A DNA stretch of 64,000 nucleotides from positions 1-64,000 of the forward strand of contig JAHHIB010000026.1 in assembly GCA_019359075.1 (NCBI GenBank). The letters run 5' to 3'. The stretch's first letter is position 1, and the number at the start of each line of letters is the position of its first letter. The stretch comes from Kalymmatonema hyalinum WJT4-NPBG1 (GTDB taxonomy: Bacteria > Cyanobacteriota > Cyanobacteriia > Cyanobacteriales > Nostocaceae). The notes beneath the pieces were generated by a model. The model did not search any database. It saw nothing but the letters and a program-made list of their open reading frames with translations, and was not told where the DNA came from. The position numbers and the translations under genes are program-made. Of the stretch, positions 50,085-60,795 are shown in pieces.

Positions 50085-52235
50085 TTATAGACGTTGTAAT
50101 ATTAAATGATTACGCTCAGTTAATCTTGCTTCCCAATCAGGTTCAACGACAATCGTGCTAATTTTTTCTACAATGATTGCAGGTCCACTAATCCTATCTT
50201 CAGGTTGTAAATTTTCCCGTTCATAAACGGGAGTATCATGCCATCGGTCAGCAGTAAACATTTGTACTGTTTCAACAGACGCGGGGGCTTCATCTATAGG
50301 ACGGGTACGAGTTATTAAGGGTTCTTCGGGAGTATCCATCTTCTGAATAACTTCCACCGAGGCAGATTCAACAATTAAGCTTTTCTCTAATTGAATGAAA
50401 CCATAACGACATTTGTGTTCAACCTCAAATTCTTGCCGCATGACTGCCACATCCGAGGCAAAATCAACTGTCAAGGTAGAGTTTGTACCTTCATATTTTA
50501 AATTAACTTTTAGGACGACTTCTTCTTCACTACTTGCTTCAGCCTTGTCAAGGGGGGATGAAAGGGGGGTGGGAGGGTTGGGGAGGGGTAATTCACTTCT
50601 CGCTTGGGTTTCTAATAACTCCATTAACTGTAGCAGTTGAGGGATTAATGCTTGATTTAGAGGCTTTTCTACTCCCCCTTCTCTAATTGCCCGGACATCA
50701 GCTAATCCCATTCCATAAGCAGAAAGAACTCCAGCATAAGGGTGAAGAAATATCTTTTTCATCCCCAAAGTATCGGCAATTAAACAAGCAACTTGCCCTC
50801 CTGCCCCTCCAAAACAACAAAGGACATATTGGGTGACATCATAACCTCGTTGTAGGCTGATTTTTTTGATTGCGTTTGCCATATTCTCCACAGCGATCGC
50901 AATAAATCCAGCTGCGACTTGTACGTTCGTACGGCTATTTCCTGTGACAGCTTGAATCTCTTGAGCTAATTGTGTAAATTTCTGAATGACAATATCTTTA
51001 TCTAAAGGCAAATTGCCATCTAATCCAAAGACAGAAGGAAAATATTGAGGATGAATTTTGCCTAACATAACATTGGCATCAGTAACTGTTAACGGTCCGC
51101 CACGTCGGTAACAAGCAGGACCAGGATTTGATCCAGCAGATTCCGGTCCGACACGATAACGAGAACCATCAAAAAATAGAATTGAACCGCCTCCAGCAGC
51201 AATCGTATTTATCGCTAATACGGGGACTCGCATCCGCGCCCCTGCAATCTCCGAATCTAGTTGTCGTTCATACTGTCCTTTAAAGTGGGCGACATCTGTA
51301 CTTGTCCCTCCCATGTCAAAGGTAATGACTAACTCAAAACCCGCCCTTTTGCTAGTTTGTACTGCGCCGACAATTCCCCCAGCCGGACCACTCAAAATAC
51401 TATCTTTTCCTTGAAATTGTTCGGCTGCGACTAAACCGCCGTCAGATTTCATAAACATTAATCTGACTCCAGGTAACTGACTTGCTACTTGGTTAACATA
51501 GCGACGCAGAATCGGAGTTAAATAAGCATCGACGACTGTTGTATCTCCTCGGCTAACGAGTTTCATTAAAGGACTCACTTGATGCGATACGGAGATTTGC
51601 GTAAATCCTATTTCTTGAGCGAGTTGGGCGACTTGTTGTTCATGCTGAGGATAGCGATCGCTGTGCATAAAAACAATCGCGCAAGAGCGAATACCTGTGT
51701 TGTAAACTGCTTGTAAGTCATTTTTGACTTGTTCAATATTTACCGGGATTAATTCCTGACCGTTAGCATCATAGCGTTCTGAAATCTCAATCACCTGCTC
51801 GTAAAGCATGGTTGGTAAAATGATATGACGGGCAAAGATATTAGGACGGTTTTGATAGCCAATCAAGAGTGCATCTTTAAACCCTTTGGTAATCACAAGT
51901 GCGACTCTATCCCCTTTCCTTTCTAACAGTGCATTTGTTGCTACTGTTGTCCCCATTTTGACCACTTCTATTGCTTCAGTTGGAATAGGTTCGTTGCCTG
52001 AAAGACCGATGATATCCCGAATACCTTGGATGACTGCATCTTGATACTGTTCGGGATTTTCTGAAAGTAATTTATAGACGATAATCCATTGCTGGTTGGG
52101 AAGAGGCACAATTAAAAAACGTAACGGACTTCCTCCTACAGGATGTCTTGAGAGTCCATCTATAATTGCGCGATCGTCAGTCACAGCAACCAAATCAGTA
52201 AATGTACCACCCCGGTCAGCAAAAACTTTCAACAT
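50085..52235 (-). CDS. Hydantoinase/oxoprolinase subunit A (HyuA)
   Basis: The 716-residue protein has the HyuA ATPase fold. Motifs are KVFADRGGTFTDLVAVTDD, VKMGTTVATNALLERKGDR, LSGPAGGIVGAVQ and LVITFDMGGTSTDVAHFKGQ. The ASKHA-type C-terminal region has CCFGGAGGQVACLIADTLGM. With HyuB it forms an ATP-dependent hydrolase for cyclic amides such as hydantoin or 5-oxoproline. A proline/serine run (LPLPNPPTPLSSPLDKAEAS, encoded around 50545-50600) is translated low-complexity DNA. The N-terminal region continues normally without truncation. A SnoaL-like gene follows 65 bp downstream. Confidence 0.93.
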   Translation of the reverse strand: MLKVFADRGGTFTDLVAVTDDRAIIDGLSRHPVGGSPLRFLIVPLPNQQWIIVYKLLSENPEQYQDAVIQGIRDIIGLSGNEPIPTEAIEVVKMGTTVATNALLERKGDRVALVITKGFKDALLIGYQNRPNIFARHIILPTMLYEQVIEISERYDANGQELIPVNIEQVKNDLQAVYNTGIRSCAIVFMHSDRYPQHEQQVAQLAQEIGFTQISVSHQVSPLMKLVSRGDTTVVDAYLTPILRRYVNQVASQLPGVRLMFMKSDGGLVAAEQFQGKDSILSGPAGGIVGAVQTSKRAGFELVITFDMGGTSTDVAHFKGQYERQLDSEIAGARMRVPVLAINTIAAGGGSILFFDGSRYRVGPESAGSNPGPACYRRGGPLTVTDANVMLGKIHPQYFPSVFGLDGNLPLDKDIVIQKFTQLAQEIQAVTGNSRTNVQVAAGFIAIAVENMANAIKKISLQRGYDVTQYVLCCFGGAGGQVACLIADTLGMKKIFLHPYAGVLSAYGMGLADVRAIREGGVEKPLNQALIPQLLQLMELLETQARSELPLPNPPTPLSSPLDKAEASSEEEVVLKVNLKYEGTNSTLTVDFASDVAVMRQEFEVEHKCRYGFIQLEKSLIVESASVEVIQKMDTPEEPLITRTRPIDEAPASVETVQMFTADRWHDTPVYERENLQPEDRISGPAIIVEKISTIVVEPDWEARLTERNHLILQRL

Positions 52236-52371
52236 TGCTTTGTTTCCTCAACGGTCTACACGTAGAATAACAAGGGGATTTGCAATGTTTCTACTTCGGG
52301 TAACGATTTAACCTCGACCAACGCCAAGATGTATCATTGACAAAATATGCCAAAACTAGCATACTGTCAGT

Positions 52372-52761
52372 ATGAGTTTTTCATTAAAACCAGTTGAGTG
52401 GGTTGGAAGCTCGCTTGATGATTTGAGAGAGTTCCCAGAAGAAGTTCAGCAGGTGATGGGTTACGCTCTTTATTTAGCTCAGTGTGGCGAGAAGCATAAT
52501 TGTGCAAAACCGCTTAAAGGATTTAAAGGTGCTGGGGTATTGGAAGTTGTAGAAGACTTTGATGGGGATACTTACAGAGCCGTTTACACAGTTAAATTGC
52601 AAGGCGTGGTTTATGTTTTACACGCGTTTGAGAAAAAATCAAAGCACGGTATTGCTACGCCAAAGCAAGACATTGAACTCATCGAAGCAAGATTCAAACG
52701 AGCAAAAGAGCATCACGCGCAAAACTATAGCGCCAAGCAAAAGGAAGAGAAAAATGACTGA
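52372..52761 (+). CDS. RelE/HigB-type (Gp49-like) toxin
   Basis: The 129-residue protein shows the HigB/Gp49-like toxin pattern: VEWVGSSLDDLREFPEEVQQ, then KPLKGFKGAGVLEVVEDFDG, TYRAVYTVKLQGVVYVLHAF and EKKSKHGIATPKQDIELIEAR. Such toxins are ribosome-dependent mRNA interferases. The gene's last 8 bp overlap the start of the XRE antitoxin gene, in the inverted toxin-first order of higBA. The C-terminal basic tail is somewhat longer than usual. Activity is not demonstrable here. Confidence 0.87.
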   Translation: MSFSLKPVEWVGSSLDDLREFPEEVQQVMGYALYLAQCGEKHNCAKPLKGFKGAGVLEVVEDFDGDTYRAVYTVKLQGVVYVLHAFEKKSKHGIATPKQDIELIEARFKRAKEHHAQNYSAKQKEEKND

Positions 52762-53083
52762 GGAAATCAACGTCAAAGCAAGTAGTGGTAATGTTTTTGC
52801 AGATTTAGGTCTAGCTAATCCTGATGAGCTACTTGTTAAAGCAGAACTTGCACGTCAAATTAGCGAAATCATCACGAAACAGGACATGACTCAAATTGAA
52901 GCAGCTGAACTTTTAGGAGTGGATCAACCTAAAATTTCTGCCCTAATGAGCGGAAAACTATCAGGTTTTTCAACAGAACGGCTTTTCCGATTTTTGAATG
53001 CTTTAGGTTGTGATGTGCAGATTGTGGTGAAGGCGAAACCAGAATCTCGAAAACACGCTCAGATAAAAGTTTATAGTCTGTAG
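52754..53083 (+). CDS. HigA-type XRE antitoxin
   Basis: A 109-residue protein. I chose the ATG at 52754 (MTEEINVKASSGNVFADLGL) inside the toxin's last codons rather than the longer frame from 52559. The XRE helix-turn-helix spans about 45-90 (DMTQIEAAELLGVDQPKISALMSGKLSG). It should bind both its own promoter and the HigB-like toxin. The small overlap with the toxin gene ensures coupled translation. Confidence 0.88.
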   Translation: MTEEINVKASSGNVFADLGLANPDELLVKAELARQISEIITKQDMTQIEAAELLGVDQPKISALMSGKLSGFSTERLFRFLNALGCDVQIVVKAKPESRKHAQIKVYSL

Positions 53084-53235
53084 TAGGGTAGGTTGGCTTA
53101 CCTGAAATTTTGGTCTTCTAACTTAACTTGGAAGACAGAGCGACAACCTCTGTGGACTTAACGTTATATCAGCAATCGATGGATTGATCGATAAAGCGAT
53201 CGCTCCACCGATTGGTAACGCCCAGTCGTAACTCG

Positions 53236-54252
<1,017 letters not shown>

Positions 54253-54302
54253 TCACCACCAGCGTTGATTTTTCGAGATGTCCTGCGGTTATTATTGACA
54301 CT

Positions 54303-54347
54303 CCGTTAACCTAAGGTTGGGGGTGACTCCCATGCTTAGGTTAACGG
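54303..54347. terminator. Hairpin upstream of por and after the Eis-like gene
   Basis: ccgttaacctaag (54303-54315) is perfectly complementary to cttaggttaacgg (54335-54347) with a 19-nt loop. It lies between por (54198 start) and the Eis-like gene start region (54371 end). It may be a regulatory inverted repeat upstream of por or a weak terminator. Confidence 0.65.
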
Positions 54348-54370
54348 ATGAGCTTAAAAAGAACACAATC

Positions 54371-55546
54371 TTAAAAGAAATCAGCCATCCAAGGAGATGC
54401 GCCAGCAAATATTTGAGTTGCGGCTGACATGGCTGTTTCTGTAGCATCCAGTTGTCCTGCAAGCTGCAACTGCTGTGGGGTAAATAAGCCCGTGTACAGA
54501 GGTGCCAATCCTCTAATGTCTAGCTTCATCTCGCCTTTTCCGCCGCTTGTGACTTCACCGCGTCCATTGGCAACAGACAGAATGAATCTCCCATTGTTTT
54601 CAGCAAGCAGATCATCTCGAATTTCCAAGTGCAGTTCTGCTTGAATTCCTGGTGAATAACCACGCTTTTCCAAAGCTGTACTAACATTAATCACGCGTAG
54701 CATCCAGCGCATGGCAGATTTTTGCTTGGCTGTTTGCTCTGGCAGGAGTAAAGTTAGGGAGTCGTTAGCAGATCCTCTCCATTGCACATATTTGATTTGG
54801 GAGCGATGATTGGCAAGAAAGCTCCACAAAGTTTGTGCAGCAGCGGTTGTGAGAACTGTCCAATCCCTCAGCCGTATACAAGAGCCATCTTGGTTTTGAT
54901 GCTGGCTGAAGATGATGTAGCCTTGGGGTTGGTCTGCACAACCGATAAGATACGCGTAGACTGCTTCATTCTCATCTGGTCTAGATATGCGTTGCCAAAG
55001 ACCTTGGTGTCGGTCTAAAAGTCCATTATTGAGTATTGCCTGATGCTGATAGAGCTGATGAAAGATTTCATGATTACCAGGAACATCGCAAACAGGTAGC
55101 GGCTTTTCCTTCACTAGGATGCTTTCAGTAGGAACTTCCCAAATACAAGAGAAACCCCCCTGCTCATACCCTGCTTTTCGGTATAGGCGTTGAGTCGCTG
55201 GATAGAGAGCGGAAATGGGTACTCCCTTGGCATAAAGTTCCTTAACAACGTGCTGCATCATAGCTAACGCAGCTCCAGTTCCGCGATATTCTGGAGCAAT
55301 GCCTACTGCTGCTATTCCCGTCATAGGTACGCGCTGACCGCCCCACCACTGACCCATTGAGATAGTCGCTAGTCCACCAGCAATTTGCTCAGCTTGACGG
55401 ATGATACGGAAGTTTTCTAAGCCGAGGCGGTTGAAGAAAATTTCACTCTCACCCGGCGACATGAGAAAACACTGCTCGAGGATGTTCCCCAGCCGCTGAA
55501 TGTCCTCTTGATTGGCAATCTGGCTGTATTCAAATTGAGAAGTCAT
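54371..55546 (-). CDS. Eis-like N-acetyltransferase
   Basis: The 391-residue protein has an N-terminal GNAT domain (IAAVGIAPEYRGTGAALAMM acetyl-CoA loop, LYPATQRLYRKAGYEQGG), a second degenerate GNAT part, and a C-terminal sterol-carrier-like domain (ENNGRFILSVANGRGEVTSG, LDIRGLAPLYTGLFTPQQL). This three-part layout matches Eis (enhanced intracellular survival) proteins, which acetylate amines including aminoglycosides in mycobacteria. The C-terminal carboxylate lies at the end (FAGASPWMADFF), as in Eis. The cyanobacterial substrate is unknown. Confidence 0.9.
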   Translation of the reverse strand: MTSQFEYSQIANQEDIQRLGNILEQCFLMSPGESEIFFNRLGLENFRIIRQAEQIAGGLATISMGQWWGGQRVPMTGIAAVGIAPEYRGTGAALAMMQHVVKELYAKGVPISALYPATQRLYRKAGYEQGGFSCIWEVPTESILVKEKPLPVCDVPGNHEIFHQLYQHQAILNNGLLDRHQGLWQRISRPDENEAVYAYLIGCADQPQGYIIFSQHQNQDGSCIRLRDWTVLTTAAAQTLWSFLANHRSQIKYVQWRGSANDSLTLLLPEQTAKQKSAMRWMLRVINVSTALEKRGYSPGIQAELHLEIRDDLLAENNGRFILSVANGRGEVTSGGKGEMKLDIRGLAPLYTGLFTPQQLQLAGQLDATETAMSAATQIFAGASPWMADFF

Positions 55547-55814
55547 AGCATCTACTGCCTAGCAAGACAAAACTACAAGCATACTACAGCAGGCAGTCGT
55601 GTCACCGCTTCACCCTATGGGTTAACCCGAATGGGGGATATGAGCTAGAGAGCGAAGCAAGGAGCGGAAAGATTTTGTTTCAGCTTCAGTTGTCTGGTTT
55701 GCTTTACTAACAAGTATTAACTTTGCTCAAAAAATATATAAACTTTACACCTTTGTTAACTGTCATTCGTCTTACTGGTGATAGTTTTACAGAATCTGAA
55801 CCAAAATTGTAATT

Positions 55815-57896
55815 ATGGACACACTACTTAGTTTAATTCTGGTATCCATATTCATTTACCTAGTACTTACCTCCTTAGGTAAGAAATTTATTTCTGGAAA
55901 CCTTAACCGATTGGTATCAAGGTATTCAAAGGGAATCACAATTGGTGTGGTCATTGTTATAGCAATTGTAAGTGGGCATATTGTGTCGGCGCAGACGGGG
56001 CCGCCGCCTTTGGCTTCGCTTAAGGGCGTGCAGGTTCCTGAACCTGATAATCTTAAAGAGTTCATTAAGGACAGAACAGCTGCAATTAAGCTAGGAAAGG
56101 CTTTTTTCTGGGATATGCAGGTTGGTAGCGACGGCTTACTATCCTGCGCTAGTTGTCACTTCCATGCTGGAGCCGACAACAGATCCAAAAATCAAATCAA
56201 TCCTGGTTTTTTGGCTAACCCAAAGGATACAACTTTCCAAGTAGGCTCAGCAGCAAACTACCAGCTACTACAACCGGGAGATTTTCCATTTCATAAGTTG
56301 GCAGACCCGACTAAACGCGATAGCGCGGTGTTATCAGACAGTAACGATGTCACCTCCTCCCAAGGAATCTTCAATGTTGAGTTCAAGGATGTCGTTCCTG
56401 GTCAGGCGGAGGATAAAGTAGAAACCAAGCCCGATCAAGATGGCTTTAGCGTGGCAGGTACAAATGTCCGCCGAGTCGAGCCGCGCAACACGCCAACTAT
56501 GATTAATGCGGTGTACAATCACCGCAATTTCTGGGACGGAAGGGCGCAGGATATTTTCAACGGTGTGAATCCCTTCGGTTTAAGAGACCCCAATGCCTCT
56601 GTTGGCAAGGCAGATAACCCAAGTAAGCTAAATTTTGTCAAAATCAGCCTAAAGAATTCGTCCTTAGCTTCCCAAGCAGTAGGTCCGCCACTCAGTTCCT
56701 TTGAAATGTCCGCTGACGGGCGAACTTTTGAGGAAATTGGCGATAAGTTCGGAGACATCGATAAAAAATCCAAAAGCGCTACCAAGGGCAAAAAGCTCCC
56801 AAGAAAACTTGGTAAAAAGTTACTTCCCCTTCGTCCGCTAGGCAAGCAGGTTGTGCATCCGGAAGATAGCGTTTTAAGTGCTGAAAGCAGATCGCCTCAA
56901 CCCGGTCTAAAAACGGCTACCTACGAAAAGTTGATTGAGGATGCGTTCAACTCAGAGTGGTGGAAGTCCAACAGCATGATCCAAATTGATCAGAATGGTC
57001 AACGGAGCATTGTTAAAAAGCCAGATAAATCCTTGGCTACCAACGAGTACACGTTGATGGAGTACAACTTCCCACTGTTCTTTGGGCTAGCAGTTCAGAT
57101 GTATGAGTCCACACTCATCTCTGACGACACACCCTTTGATCGCGGTGCCCTAAACGCCCAGCAACAGCGGGGTAAAGAATTGTTCGAGGGCAGAGCTGCA
57201 TGCATCGCATGCCATAGTGGGGCAGAATTTACCAGCGCTTCGGTTAGTAGCGTCAAGCAACAAGGACGAATTGCAACCTTCCCGTTACCGACTGGTCAAA
57301 CAGTCTTCTTTGATAGGGGCTTCTTTAATATTGGAGTCAGACCCACCTCAGAAGACCTTGGTGTCGGTGGTAATGATGGTGTCGGTACTTCAGACCAGGT
57401 GGGCAATCCACTTTCTGAGACGCGACTAGCTCAACAAGGTAAATTTAACCAGCTTTTGGGTGAAGCTCCGAATATCACCCCCGCAAATGGGATAGTAAAT
57501 CCGGACGGAGCCTTCAAGACACCTGGACTCCGCAACGTTGAACTTACCGCGCCTTACTTCCACAACGGTGGACAGTTGACTCTACGGCAAGTGGTAGAAT
57601 TCTACAATCGTGGCGGAGACTTCTCTTCTGGCGTTCTCGGACCGATTACGCCAAGTCTATCAAACGCTGAAATAGATGACTTAGTAGCTTTCCTAACATC
57701 GCTCACTGATGAGCGAGTCCGTTTGGATAAAGCGCCCTTTGACCACCCGCAACTGTTCGTCACCAATGGACATCCAGGTAACACTAGCTCAGTTACCAAC
57801 GATGGTACAGGAAAAGCTACAGACACTCTGTTAGAAATCCCTGCTGTTGGTCGTAACGGTAAAATTAATAGTACTCCCAATTTCTTACAACCGTAG
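55815..57896 (+). CDS. Di-heme cytochrome c peroxidase family protein (long form)
   Basis: The 693-residue protein has an N-terminal hydrophobic segment (MDTLLSLILVSIFIYLVLTS) and a second (ITIGVVIVIAIVSGHIVSA at about 41-59), a likely signal anchor. Two c-heme sites are Cys111-x-x-Cys114-His115 (LSCASCHFHAGADNRS) and Cys463-x-x-Cys466-His467 (ACIACHSGAEFTSA). The C-terminal FKTPGLRNVELTAPYFHNGG is the conserved CcpA/MauG segment. The spacing of about 350 residues between hemes greatly exceeds the 140-170 of classical peroxidases, because of an inserted region (about 200-400) with a Lys-rich stretch. It probably acts in the periplasm or lumen. Its substrate, H2O2 or other, is undetermined. 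Confidence 0.88.
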   Translation: MDTLLSLILVSIFIYLVLTSLGKKFISGNLNRLVSRYSKGITIGVVIVIAIVSGHIVSAQTGPPPLASLKGVQVPEPDNLKEFIKDRTAAIKLGKAFFWDMQVGSDGLLSCASCHFHAGADNRSKNQINPGFLANPKDTTFQVGSAANYQLLQPGDFPFHKLADPTKRDSAVLSDSNDVTSSQGIFNVEFKDVVPGQAEDKVETKPDQDGFSVAGTNVRRVEPRNTPTMINAVYNHRNFWDGRAQDIFNGVNPFGLRDPNASVGKADNPSKLNFVKISLKNSSLASQAVGPPLSSFEMSADGRTFEEIGDKFGDIDKKSKSATKGKKLPRKLGKKLLPLRPLGKQVVHPEDSVLSAESRSPQPGLKTATYEKLIEDAFNSEWWKSNSMIQIDQNGQRSIVKKPDKSLATNEYTLMEYNFPLFFGLAVQMYESTLISDDTPFDRGALNAQQQRGKELFEGRAACIACHSGAEFTSASVSSVKQQGRIATFPLPTGQTVFFDRGFFNIGVRPTSEDLGVGGNDGVGTSDQVGNPLSETRLAQQGKFNQLLGEAPNITPANGIVNPDGAFKTPGLRNVELTAPYFHNGGQLTLRQVVEFYNRGGDFSSGVLGPITPSLSNAEIDDLVAFLTSLTDERVRLDKAPFDHPQLFVTNGHPGNTSSVTNDGTGKATDTLLEIPAVGRNGKINSTPNFLQP

Positions 57897-57950
57897 TAGC
57901 GGTAATTGACAATTAGAAACGCACACTTTGGGAGCCGCACTCAAGATTTG

Positions 57951-58003
57951 TAAATCGTAATTCGTAGTTTGTAGTTAATAACTCAATCACGGATTACGAT
58001 TTA
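57951..58003. repeat. Inverted 'taaatcgtaat' repeat between convergent genes
   Basis: taaatcgtaat (57951-57961) is complementary to attacgattta (57993-58003), and taaatcgtaattcttaattc recurs at 58081, partly inside the 3' end of the ATPase gene. It may terminate the peroxidase and ATPase genes, which converge here. Confidence 0.65.
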
Positions 58004-58093
58004 TCTTTAGTACTAGATGTAGACTTTTAAGGTGAGTCTAATATGCATAATGATAATTTATGAAGATTTTTGAAAATTGATAAATCGTAATTC

Positions 58094-58867
58094 TTAATTC
58101 CTAATTCCTAACTCTGTACCATTAAGACGACTAAGAAAAGCACGTAAGCGATCGCTTTCTGGATTGGAGATAACTTTGGCAGCCGAACCTTGTTCTACCA
58201 CGACACCTTGATCCAAAAACATAACTTGATGTGCCACTTCACGAGCAAATTGCATTTCATGAGTGACAACTACCATTGTCATACCTTCTGCTGCTAGTTG
58301 CTGCATGACTTGCAACACTTCACCAACAAGTTCCGGATCTAGGGCGCTGGTTGGTTCATCAAAAAGCATGACTTGGGGGTTCATACACAAACTGCGGGCG
58401 ATCGCTGCCCGTTGCTTTTGTCCACCCGAAAGTTGTTCTGGATAGGCAGATGCTTTGTCAAAAAGTCCAACTTTTTCTAGGTACAATCCCGCAAGTTGTG
58501 TACTTTCTTTCGTAGATTTACCCAGCACTTTACGCGGAGCAAGTGTGAGGTTTTCTAGTACGCTCAGATGAGGAAACAGGTTAAACTGCTGAAAAACCAT
58601 GCCTACTTGTGTTCGTAGTTGGCGCAGTTGCCTGTTGCTAAAACTAGGTTGTGATACATCAATACCATTGACTACTAAACGCCCACAATCTATATTTTCC
58701 AAGCGGTTGAAGCAGCGCAGCAGAGTACTTTTGCCACAACCAGAGGCACCAATGACTGCGACGACTTCTCCTCGTTTGATTTCGCCCGTGATTCCCTTAA
58801 GCACTTTTAGGGAACCATAGCTCTTTTCAATGTCTTTAAAGATAATTGCAGGGGTGGAATTGTCCAT
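58094..58867 (-). CDS. Polar amino acid ABC transporter, ATP-binding protein
   Basis: The 257-residue ATPase has Walker [10 protein letters not shown] (about 40-48), Q-loop [20 protein letters not shown], signature [15 protein letters not shown], Walker [16 protein letters not shown] and H-loop [14 protein letters not shown]. It closely resembles GlnQ/HisP-type ATPases, with the 'FNLFPHLS' box. It is divergently transcribed from the binding protein and permease (59106-60795), so the three encode one transporter in two transcription units. The C-terminal codons overlap an intergenic repeat. Confidence 0.94.
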   Translation of the reverse strand: MDNSTPAIIFKDIEKSYGSLKVLKGITGEIKRGEVVAVIGASGCGKSTLLRCFNRLENIDCGRLVVNGIDVSQPSFSNRQLRQLRTQVGMVFQQFNLFPHLSVLENLTLAPRKVLGKSTKESTQLAGLYLEKVGLFDKASAYPEQLSGGQKQRAAIARSLCMNPQVMLFDEPTSALDPELVGEVLQVMQQLAAEGMTMVVVTHEMQFAREVAHQVMFLDQGVVVEQGSAAKVISNPESDRLRAFLSRLNGTELGIRN

Positions 58868-59105
58868 TTCCCATGTTTATTACACTATAGCTAATTATAC
58901 CTAAACAGTCTGGAATGAGAAAAAACAAAAGTTAAGCTAGTACGTATTTAATATATTTAGTTTTTCATGTTATTAATAGCATAAAATACAAAAAATATTT
59001 TTTTCTACACTTGATAGAAACTTATTACTCGCTTCTGTAGTACCTGAAAAGATGGTTCTTTGAAAATCTCATCTATGTTAGCAATTATTTATCCGGAAAA
59101 AAACA

Positions 59106-59987
59106 ATGTTCGAGGAAAAAATTACGAGATGGTGCAAAGCACCCGCCCCTATAGGGCGATCGCATTTTATTAAGCATTTCTTAGCTGGTTTTGGTGCGGC
59201 TGTGATTTTGTCAGCTTGTGACTCAACCAGCAATACTAGCAGTTCCTCCTCTAACGGAAATTCTCAACAAACAGCTACAGCAGGTAAAACCATCAAGGTT
59301 GCCACAGACGGGACCTTTCCGCCCTTTGTATTTAAAGGAACGGGAAATGAAATTGTGGGTTTTGACATTGACGTGATCAAAGCAGTCGCAAAAGTAGCTG
59401 GAATGACAATTGAATTCCAGACTATGCCTTTTGATGGCATGATTCCCGCACTACAGGCAAATACTGTAGATGCAGCCGTCGCTGCTATGACGATAACACC
59501 CGAACGCGCCCAGACAATATCGTTTTCTCGACCTTATTTTAAAGCAGGGTTGGCGATCGCAGTCCGCCAAGACAACGCAACGATTACCAACTTAGATAGT
59601 TTAAAAGGCAAAAAAATTGCCGCCCAAATTGGTACAACCGGAGCTAAAAAAGCCAGAAGCATTTCAGGTGCCGAAGTGCGGGAATTCGACTCAGCCCCTT
59701 TAACTTTGCAAGAACTAGCAAATGGCAATGTGGATGCAGCCATTCATGATGCTCCCGCGATTCAAGAAGCTATCAAGACTGGTAACATCAAAAGTATAAA
59801 GGTAGTTGGCGAACTAGTTACCGAAGAATATTATGGCTTTGCCCTGCCGAAAAACTCTCCCAACCTCAACGCCATCAACACAGCTTTGACAAAGATAATT
59901 TCAGATGGTACCTACGCTCAAATTTACAAAAAGTGGTTCGCTTCAGAACCTGTAAAACTGCCAGAAAGTGTGCCAGGTTCCTCATGA
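59106..59987 (+). CDS. Polar amino acid-binding lipoprotein of the ABC transporter
   Basis: The 293-residue protein has an N-terminal lipoprotein signal (VILSACDSTS, lipid Cys38), a Ser-rich linker and a type II periplasmic binding domain (KTIKVATDGTFPPFVFKGT, EIVGFDIDVIKAVAKVAGM, MTITPERAQTISFSRPY, GTTGAKKARSISGAE). The pattern TPERAQTISFSRPYF fits polar or basic amino acid binders. It is followed 91 bp later by the permease. The ligand cannot be named. Confidence 0.92.
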   Translation: MFEEKITRWCKAPAPIGRSHFIKHFLAGFGAAVILSACDSTSNTSSSSSNGNSQQTATAGKTIKVATDGTFPPFVFKGTGNEIVGFDIDVIKAVAKVAGMTIEFQTMPFDGMIPALQANTVDAAVAAMTITPERAQTISFSRPYFKAGLAIAVRQDNATITNLDSLKGKKIAAQIGTTGAKKARSISGAEVREFDSAPLTLQELANGNVDAAIHDAPAIQEAIKTGNIKSIKVVGELVTEEYYGFALPKNSPNLNAINTALTKIISDGTYAQIYKKWFASEPVKLPESVPGSS

Positions 59988-60078
59988 GGACTGGGGAGAA
60001 TCAATTCACGCCGCCGCATTCACGCATTAGAAGTCTCTTCCTCATCACCCCATCACCCCACCTCCCCACCACTCCATA

Positions 60079-60795
60079 ATGATTCAAAGTCTAACTATCA
60101 TTCTCAACGCCCTGCCAGATTTACTGCTTGGCACTGTCATAACACTTGAAATTGCCGCATTTTCCGTTGTTTTTGGCATGATTGGCGGCTGCTTGATCGG
60201 AATTACCCGACTTTCGCCAATTGTGCCTCTGAGATGGGCAACTCGCGCTTATATCGATTTCTTTCGCGGTACGCCTCTGCTTGTGCAGATTTTTATGATT
60301 TACTTCGGCTTACCAGCACTGGCGCAAAGTATTGGCATACCTCTGCGCTTTGACCGTTTAGTTGCTGCGGTTGTTGCTTTGAGCCTCAACTCTGCTGCAT
60401 ATATAGGCGAAATTGTTCGCGCTGGAATTCAATCGATTGAACCAGGACAAGCAGAAGCAGCAAACTCCCTAGGTATGAGTGGAGTGCAGACCATGCGCTA
60501 CATCATTTTTCCCCAAGCGTTGCGTCGCATGATTCCACCACTAGGAAATGAATTTATTACCTTGCTCAAAGATACCAGTCTGGTAGCAGTTATCGGCTTT
60601 GAGGAATTATTCCGACGCGGTCAATTAATTGTGGCTAATACTTATCGGGCTTTCGAGATTTACACGGCAGTTGCCTTAGTTTATCTGGTTCTCACCTTAG
60701 CTTCATCTCAATTGTTTTCTTTTCTGGAACTTTGGATGAACCCAATCAAGCGTAAAAAAAGCAAGCCAAAGTCGATTGAGTCTCTAAAAGCTTAA
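60079..60795 (+). CDS. Polar amino acid ABC transporter permease (HisM/GlnP type)
   Basis: The 238-residue inner membrane protein has five TM helices. It contains AYIDFFRGTPLLVQIFMIYF at helix 2 and the EAA loop EPGQAEAANSLGMSGVQTMR, which contacts the ATPase. The C-terminal helices are followed by LLKDTSLVAVIGFEELFRRG. It is probably a homodimer, since only one permease gene is present. A CT-rich tract (60030-60075) lies in the 91-bp gap after the binding protein and could act as a repeat or attenuator. Confidence 0.93.
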   Translation: MIQSLTIILNALPDLLLGTVITLEIAAFSVVFGMIGGCLIGITRLSPIVPLRWATRAYIDFFRGTPLLVQIFMIYFGLPALAQSIGIPLRFDRLVAAVVALSLNSAAYIGEIVRAGIQSIEPGQAEAANSLGMSGVQTMRYIIFPQALRRMIPPLGNEFITLLKDTSLVAVIGFEELFRRGQLIVANTYRAFEIYTAVALVYLVLTLASSQLFSFLELWMNPIKRKKSKPKSIESLKA

